This document shows positions 15,477-19,357 of a DNA stretch of 19,357 nt, piece by piece (positions within the stretch are counted from its first letter, which is position 1; every line of letters begins with the position of its first letter). The translations under genes were made by a program, and so were the position numbers. This DNA is from DATECU01 sp035286745 (GTDB lineage: Bacteria > Acidobacteriota > Vicinamibacteria > Fen-336), in contig DATECU010000377.1 of the NCBI GenBank assembly GCA_035286745.1, positions 1-19,357 of the forward strand, given 5' to 3'. The notes under the pieces are model-generated. The model was given only the letters and a program-made list of their open reading frames with translations. It did no database searches and was not told the origin of the DNA.

Positions 15477-15761
15477 GTGGGCCACGACTTCCCCAGCTAC
15501 GTGGCACCGGAAGTCCGGATGCGGACGGATGCCCTCGACGCGGACGGCTCAAGCCGGGTCGTCGTCGAGCGGTTGCTTTCAGGGCGGACCTCCTTCGCGG
15601 GCGGGCGACTGGACGGAGATCGCCGACACGCGGCATGGGCAGGATGAGAGCGCCATGATCGAGTTTGTCGACGCGAGCAGGCGCTCGCGGAGATGCGGAA
15701 CGCCGATTGCGTGCGGTTCCGGGGAGCGGCCGCCGCGCTGAAAGAGCGCCGGCTCGGGTGA
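15477..15761 (+). pseudogene. Frameshifted fragment of an unrecognised gene
   Basis: Protein-like sequence can be followed through three successive frames. Frame A from 15477 reads GHDFPSYVAPEVRMRTDALD and then SSRVVVERLLSG. About nt 15600 a one-base shift leads into DWTEIADTRHGQDESAMIEF. Near nt 15675 a shift back leads into QALAEMRNADCVRFRGAAAA and stops at TGA 15759-15761. No single frame is open throughout. I do not recognise the family, and no trustworthy start codon is visible. It ends 27 bp before the next gene in the same direction, so the two were probably an operon. Whether the shifts are true mutations or sequence errors cannot be told from the sequence. Confidence 0.4.
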
Positions 15762-15788
15762 GGATTCGAAGACGGAGAGGAGGAATCG

Positions 15789-16295
15789 ATGCCGAGCTGG
15801 ATCGTGGTGGTGGTGATCGTCATCGGGGTGCTCGTCGCCGGCCTGGTGCGCGAACGCTGGCGCGTCCGCGGCATGGAGACCTGGGCGCTGCACCACGGCT
15901 TCGTGCTGCACTCGCCGTTCGTCCCTGCCGGCCGGCCGCCGATGCAGGCCTTGGCGGCGTGCCTGGAGGGTCGCGACGCTCGCCTCTGGGGTGTCGGCCT
16001 GACCTGAGCGTTAGGCGGAGCCGAGCTGGCGATCGCCGAACACGAGACGCCGGCGCAGGGGCTGAACGGAAGCGGGGGCGTGAAGACCAGCGGCGTCTGG
16101 CGGGTGCTGGTGGCCTGGCCGGTGCCCGGCGGGAAGGCGGACGCCGACAGGCTGGCCGCCTGGCCACACGGCGGGGAGATGACCATTGAGGGCGAGTGGG
16201 CGGCGTGGCGAATGCGCGGCACGCTGACGCCGGCGGTGCTGGAGCGCATCACGGCCCGCCTACCCGAAGCGCGTCGAGTGTTCGAGCCGCGATGA
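15789..16295 (+). pseudogene. Membrane-anchored hypothetical protein interrupted by an in-frame TGA
   Basis: A strong ribosome binding site (GAGAGGAGG, 7 bp before ATG 15789) starts a protein with one N-terminal TM helix (WIVVVVIVIGVLVAGLV) and a soluble part (ETWALHHGFVLHSPFVPAG). After 72 codons, at RLWGVGLT, an in-frame TGA (16005-16007) stops it. The same frame continues past the TGA with equally protein-like sequence (ALGGAELAIAEHETPAQG, SGVWRVLVAWPVPGG, LTPAVLERITARLPEARR) to a TGA at 16293-16295, giving a full frame of 167 sense codons plus the internal stop. The simplest reading is a nonsense mutation, for example a Gly GGA changed to TGA. Stop-codon recoding is not supported: TGA ends several intact genes here and no convincing SECIS-like stem was found. 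I do not recognise the family. Confidence 0.55.
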
Positions 16296-16600
16296 CGTCT
16301 GGCCCGAGCGGGCCGGCGAGCCCTGCTGGCCAGGGCTCTCTCACCTGCAGACGAGCGAGGTCGGCGGCGTGCTGGAGGGTACCCCGGAGCGGCGCTTCGC
16401 CGACGGGGCCTGCTCGGGATCGATGAGGACCCCGACGCGCCTGGCGATCAAGAGCCACCTGGCTGCCTCGGCGGACCTGGGCCAGACGCACCGCCGGGGG
16501 CCGCACGGGCCGCGGGGCCCCGTGGTGCGCCGCGTTGCCCGGAACCAGCTCCGGGGCACCGCCCCGGGCAGGGGCGCGGCTACAGGCCAGGCCTCCAGTC

Positions 16601-16623
16601 GGCCGTCTCGGACGGCCCGTCCG
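16601..16623. repeat. Two overlapping, mutually exclusive hairpins
   Basis: GGCCGTC-TCG-GACGGCC (16601-16617) and CGGACG-GCC-CGTCCG (16609-16623) share bases, so only one can form at a time. They lie 25 bp upstream of the TTGACA element, so they are not in the kinase transcript if that promoter is used. Chance is possible in such GC-rich DNA. Confidence 0.25.
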
Positions 16624-16647
16624 GCCTCGGCTCGGCGAGCGGGCGGG

Positions 16648-16674
16648 TTGACACGTGAAACGCCCTCGTATTGC
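16648..16674 (+). promoter_or_regulatory. Candidate sigma-70 promoter before the kinase
   Basis: TTGACA (16648-16653) is a perfect -35 hexamer. A poor -10, TATTGC (16669-16674), follows after a short 15-bp spacer. It lies about 65 bp before the GTG start of the kinase. Tentative. Confidence 0.3.
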
Positions 16675-16737
16675 CTACGCTCCTGGCGGGCCCGCGCTGA
16701 GGCGATCCGTCGTCCCCTCGGCCCGCTGAGGATACCC

Positions 16738-18587
16738 GTGGCACACACCGCGCCTGGGCTCGCCTGGGCGGAGCAGCAGGAGATCGGACGCTACCGGCTC
16801 GAACGCCTTCTGGGCCGAGGCGGCATGGGAGAGGTCTGGGAGGCCACGGACGCGCTGCTGGGAAGGCGTGTGGCCGTCAAGCGGGTCACGGCCCCCTCCG
16901 TCGATGGCGAGGCCCGTCACCGCTTGCTGCGTGAGGCGCGGGCCCCTGGCCACCGTGAGCAGCCCCCATGTGGTTGCGCTGCACGACATCCTGCCGGCCG
17001 CCCCGCCATGCGATGAGCCAGCAGTGGTGATGGAACTGCTCGCCGGCGGCACCCTCGCGGACCTGCTGGTGACGGGTCCGCTGCCGTTCGAGCGGGTCCT
17101 GCACCTCTTTCGGCAACTGGCGGCAGCGCTGGCGGCGGCCCACGCCGCAGGAGTGCTGCACCGTGACCTGAAGCCTGCCAACGTGATGGTGCGAGCCGAC
17201 GACAGCCTGGTGGTGGTCGACTTCGGCCTGGCGGTGCTGCAGTCGATCGAACCGGGCGGCGGCCGCGACACGCTCACGGGGACGGGCAAGGTGGTAGGGA
17301 CCGCGGACTACATGGCTCCCGAGCAGGCCCGCGGGCAGCGGCCCCGCACCCAGCACCCAGACCGATGTCTGGGCGGCCGGAGTGGTGCTCTACGAGATGC
17401 TGACGGGCGCCCGGCCCTTCGAGGGGCCGACCGTGGCCGATCGTCTGGCAGCCGTGTTGCGCGACCAGCCGCGGCCGGTTCGCGAGCGGCGGCGCGGCCT
17501 GCCCGAAGCCTTGGCGACGCTGGTCGATGCCTGTCTCCAGAAGAACCCGAGCCACCGTCCGCGCGATGGCGGCGAGCTGCTGGCACGAGTGCCGCTCCAG
17601 CTGGCGTCGGTGGCGGCTGGCCGGCCCGAACTCTTGCCAGTGGGCGTCATCGCGGCTGCGCGCGCCCACGCACCGCTCTCGCGGCCGGCGGCGCTGGCGG
17701 CGCTGGCTCTGGGGGTCATGGGCGCAGTGGGACTCGCTCACGCCGCGGCGCGGGCCTGGCCGGAGGCCGCGCGGCAACCGTTGCCACGCCTCGCGGCCGT
17801 CCGCCAGAGCGCCGACTCGTGGGCCCGGCGTCTCGGCCTTCCGCCGGCACCTCACACCGCTGAGGGCTACCTCGTCGATCCCGACGGAGGTGTGCAGGCT
17901 TGGGCACGCGGGTCCGGAACCAGCCTCCTCGCACCGAGCCAGCCGCCGGGGTTCGGCTTTCCCGACCCCACGCCCGGCAGCTGGCGTGTGCGCTCCGATG
18001 GCCTGGGTCGGCTGCGCGCATGGGAGCACTGGCCCGACGGTCCACCCGCAGCGCCCGTGGAGGAGAGCCTGGCTGCGCGAGGCGACCACGCACATCCCGG
18101 CGGCGCTGTGGACGGGCCAGCAGGCCGAGCGCGGCGTCCGCGCCGACGGGGGTGCAGCCGGGGAGGATCTGCGGCTGTTGGACGGCCACGTGCTGCGCTT
18201 CGAGGTCGGACCGCCGTTGCCGCGGCAACCCGACTTGCCCGCGTCCCACCTGGACACGGCCCGGGACGCGTGGGCGCCGGCGGTCCTGGCGCTCACCCTG
18301 GGAGTATCGCTGGCGGCGCTGGCTTGGGGGGGTGGCTTCGTGGCCATGTCCGCGCATGTCGTCGGCGTCCTGCTCTGCCTGGTGGCGCTTCCGCCTGAGG
18401 CCGGGCCCTGGACACTGCCCTTCACGGCTGTGGGCTGCGGGGCGACGGCGTCCCTGGCCGCTGGGGCTACTGGCTGGCGCGGCCCGGCTGGGCTCGGCCG
18501 CTACTGTCGGACCCGGCCGATGCTCCGACCGAGGGCGGGGAGTTGCCGCGGGGCCCTTGGGCCGAGGCGCCGGCTGGTGTGGCCTGA
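16738..18587 (+). pseudogene. Ser/Thr protein kinase (PknB-like) with membrane segments, frameshifted
   Basis: Hanks-type kinase motifs are all present but spread over three frames. From GTG 16738 (AGGA five bases upstream) frame 1 gives the Gly loop GRGGMGEVWEA and the ATP lysine in VAVKRV. At the CCCC run 16943-16946 one extra base moves the reading to LATVSSPHVVALHDIL, VVMELLAGGTLADLL, the catalytic HRDLKPAN, DFGLAV and GTADYMAPEQARG. At the CCCC run 17342-17345 another extra base leads to STQTDVWAAGVVLYEMLTGA and the C-lobe end. A first TM helix follows (about nt 17690-17750). Near 18040-18080 the frame changes again (WLREATTHIPAALWTGQQ), covering further hydrophobic segments. Near 18430-18475 it shifts back to end at LSDPADAPTEGGELPRGPWA, TGA 18585-18587. 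The intact protein would be a membrane-tethered eukaryote-like kinase of about 615 aa. As given, no full kinase can be made; sequencing indels at the C-runs are an alternative. Confidence 0.8.
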
Positions 18588-18590
18588 ACG

Positions 18591-18701
18591 ATGCCGGCGC
18601 TCCGGCCAGCGGGACCTTCAACCGACGCCGCGGGGCGCGAGGCGCTGCTGCGCTACGTGTTGCGTGAAGGGGCGGACGACAGGCGAGTGGCACCGTTCTG
18701 A
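18591..18701 (+). pseudogene. Short remnant, possibly of an IS91-type transposase
   Basis: A 36-codon open frame contains DAAGREALLRYVLREG. From memory this resembles the REALLRYVLRPP stretch in the C-terminal part of transposases of the IS91/Y2 group. Nothing else of a transposase is visible and no terminal repeats were found. The call is weak; it may equally be chance. Confidence 0.25.
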
Positions 18702-18718
18702 CTGGTCGATGACTGGTC
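18700..18718 (+). promoter_or_regulatory. Paired 8-bp direct repeats, candidate toxin-antitoxin operator
   Basis: GACTGGTC occurs at 18700-18707 and 18711-18718, 11 bp apart (one helical turn), ending 11 bp before the antitoxin ATG. Phd/VapB-type antitoxins commonly bind repeated sites at their own promoter, so this fits an operator. Function is inferred. Confidence 0.35.
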
Positions 18719-18729
18719 CATATTGAGGC

Positions 18730-18970
18730 ATGAGCAAGGTCACCGCTTTCGAGGCCAAGACCCGCTTTGGAGAGCTGCTCGAGCGGGTCTCCAAGGGAGA
18801 GGAGGTCGTCATCACCCGCCACGACAAGGCGGTCGCCCGCCTCGTGCCCGGCTGGACGAGGTGCGCCGTGCCGTGGCCGCGCTGCGTGATCTGCAGAAGC
18901 GGATTCTCCGGAGGTCGCGCGGGAAGCTGTCCGACAGGGAAGTGCGCTCCGCCATCGAGGAGGGCCGGCA
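18730..18970 (+). pseudogene. Phd/YefM-type (VapB) antitoxin, frameshifted
   Basis: The N-terminus is classic for Phd/YefM-family antitoxins: MSKVTAFEAKTRFGELLERV, then GEEVVITRHDKAVARLVP, the DNA-binding half. Immediately after VARLVP (about nt 18853) the frame breaks. The expected C-terminal half continues in another frame: RLDEVRRAVAALRDLQKRIL and GKLSDREVRSAIEEGR, the toxin-binding tail. Read straight on, the first frame gives an Arg/Cys-rich nonsense tail to 19080. A small deletion of 3n+1 bases is the simplest cause. In the family, the antitoxin neutralises a co-transcribed PIN-domain RNase and represses the operon. Here the partner is also broken. Confidence 0.75.
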
Positions 18971-19135
18971 GCGCTCGCTTTCTCGCGCCTGTCGGAGCTG
19001 GCATCGGCCCACGAACTCTCGGTCTACGACGCTGCGTACCTCGAGCTGGCCGAGCGACGGAAGCTCCCCTTGAGCTGTAGGGACCGCTCGCTTCGGAAGG
19101 CAGCCCGGCGCGCAGGCGTCCCACTCTGGGAGTGA
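18971..19135 (+). pseudogene. VapC PIN-domain toxin, N-terminally deleted remnant
   Basis: Frame 2 from about 18971 to TGA 19133-19135 gives roughly 54 residues that match the end of VapC toxins: LSELASAHELSVYDAAYLEL, AERRKLPLSCRDRSLRKAAR, AGVPLWE. The YDAAYLELA helix and the later Asp of the PIN active site (CRDRSLRKAA) are recognisable. A normal VapC has about 130-140 residues, so the first 60% or so, including the first catalytic Asp and the Glu, is missing. The deletion joins directly to the antitoxin tail. No start codon is usable. The toxin is certainly inactive as given. Confidence 0.72.
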
Positions 19136-19189
19136 GCTGACCCTCCTGCGCGCTGACACAGGACTTCATTGCGGTATGCCCGGGCGGTC

Positions 19190-19217
19190 GGGCCGGATCG
19201 AATCACCGATCCGGCCC
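19190..19217. terminator. Strong hairpin, likely katG terminator
   Basis: An 11-bp perfect stem, GGGCCGGATCG / CGATCCGGCCC, encloses the loop AATCAC. It starts 10 bp beyond the katG stop in the minus direction and lies 54 bp after the VapC remnant. No U-tract is present on either strand, so it may act as a stabilising or factor-assisted terminator. Confidence 0.6.
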
Positions 19218-19227
19218 TGCCCCAGGC

Positions 19228-19357
19228 CTATGCGACGTCGAACCGGTCGAGGTTCATCACCTTGGTCCACGCCGCCGCGAAGTCGTGAACGAACTTCGCC
19301 TCCGCGCCGGCGCTTGCGTGGACCTCGGCCAGCGCTCGGAGCTGCGAGTTCGACCCG
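19228..19357 (-). CDS. katG: Catalase-peroxidase, C-terminal end (partial)
   Basis: Only the last 42 codons lie in the window; the gene continues beyond the right edge. The sequence GSNSQLRALAEVHAS, then KFVHDFAAAWTKVMNLDRFD, is the highly conserved end of KatG catalase-peroxidases. KatG is a haem enzyme that removes hydrogen peroxide and organic peroxides. The catalytic Arg/Trp/His and the Met-Tyr-Trp adduct lie in the unseen part. The stop is TAG (minus strand, 19230-19228), followed by a strong hairpin. Confidence 0.93.
   Translation of the reverse strand, partial: GSNSQLRALAEVHASAGAEAKFVHDFAAAWTKVMNLDRFDVA

Larger units (their letters stand above)
16296..16737. other. 442-bp GC-rich stretch without a supported gene
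   Basis: Open frames here are Arg/Pro/Gly-rich on both strands and none is convincing. Two overlapping hairpins (16601-16617 and 16609-16623) and a perfect -35 hexamer (16648-16653) lie near its right end, upstream of the kinase. Confidence 0.4.

Noticed and set aside
14560..16017. Integron attC-like cores (GCCTAAC near 14561, GTTAGGC near 16010) flanking the low-GC gene
   Set aside because: The pair is about 1.4 kb apart, far beyond an attC site, without the internal paired boxes or an integrase; 7-bp matches occur by chance.
16005..16040. Selenocysteine insertion at the in-frame TGA
   Set aside because: The only stem visible downstream (GGCG...CGCC) is weak and not SECIS-like, and the locus lies among other broken genes.
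16341..16748. A 135-codon minus-strand frame in the gap before the kinase
   Set aside because: Arg/Pro-rich with no motif, no ribosome binding site, and it overlaps the kinase start.
18730..19080. A 116-aa protein starting as a Phd antitoxin, taken at face value
   Set aside because: After VARLVP the text becomes Cys/Arg/Gly-rich nonsense while the true family tail continues in another frame, so it is a frameshifted antitoxin.

Overview
The window is high-GC bacterial DNA with strongly G/C-biased third codon positions. The gene set fits a Gram-negative-type soil or sediment bacterium, such as an Acidobacteriota- or Myxococcota-like lineage: a TPR/sigma-54 activator, an ECF sigma/anti-sigma pair, secreted GH18 and M14 enzymes with signal peptides, an AmpG-like transporter, MscS and KatG. 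The phylum is inferred from gene content and style, not proven. No rRNA, tRNA, CRISPR array or intact mobile element was seen.

The left part (1-15252) is well-preserved single-copy DNA. A sigma-54-dependent activator, cut by the window start, runs tail-to-tail into aspartate kinase (lysC, minus strand) with a 23-bp overlap. lysC is divergent from an AmpG/PAT-type MFS permease. Next come an ECF sigma factor and its membrane-bound zinc-finger anti-sigma factor, which ends in a TonB-C-like periplasmic domain; they are coupled by an ATGA overlap. A secreted GH18 glycosidase follows, then a convergent MscS channel, then a secreted M14 zinc carboxypeptidase with a CarboxypepD_reg-like domain and a jelly-roll domain. 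After these lie a small minus-strand hypothetical protein, a 638-aa secreted protein of unknown function, a 703-bp gap, and a compositionally distinct four-TM membrane protein.

The right part (about 15.25-19.14 kb) looks like a graveyard. It holds a frameshifted fragment of unknown family, a one-TM protein interrupted by an in-frame TGA, a Ser/Thr kinase gene needing four frame changes, a short possible transposase remnant, a frameshifted Phd/VapB antitoxin, and only the C-terminal third or so of a VapC PIN toxin. A strong hairpin then separates this from the 3' end of katG on the minus strand, which looks intact as far as it goes.

Points most worth a second look: (i) the unrelated GH18 and M14 secreted enzymes both end in an I-F-x-D-G-F-(D/E) tail; (ii) the anti-sigma/TonB-C fusion; (iii) several genes are preceded by extended -10 boxes of the form TGG-TAnnnT, one only 8 bp before a GTG start (possible leaderless mRNA); (iv) an in-frame TGA splits one gene; (v) frameshifts cluster sharply in the right-hand 4 kb, two of them at CCCC runs; (vi) two 8-bp direct repeats, 11 bp apart, survive in front of the wrecked toxin-antitoxin locus.
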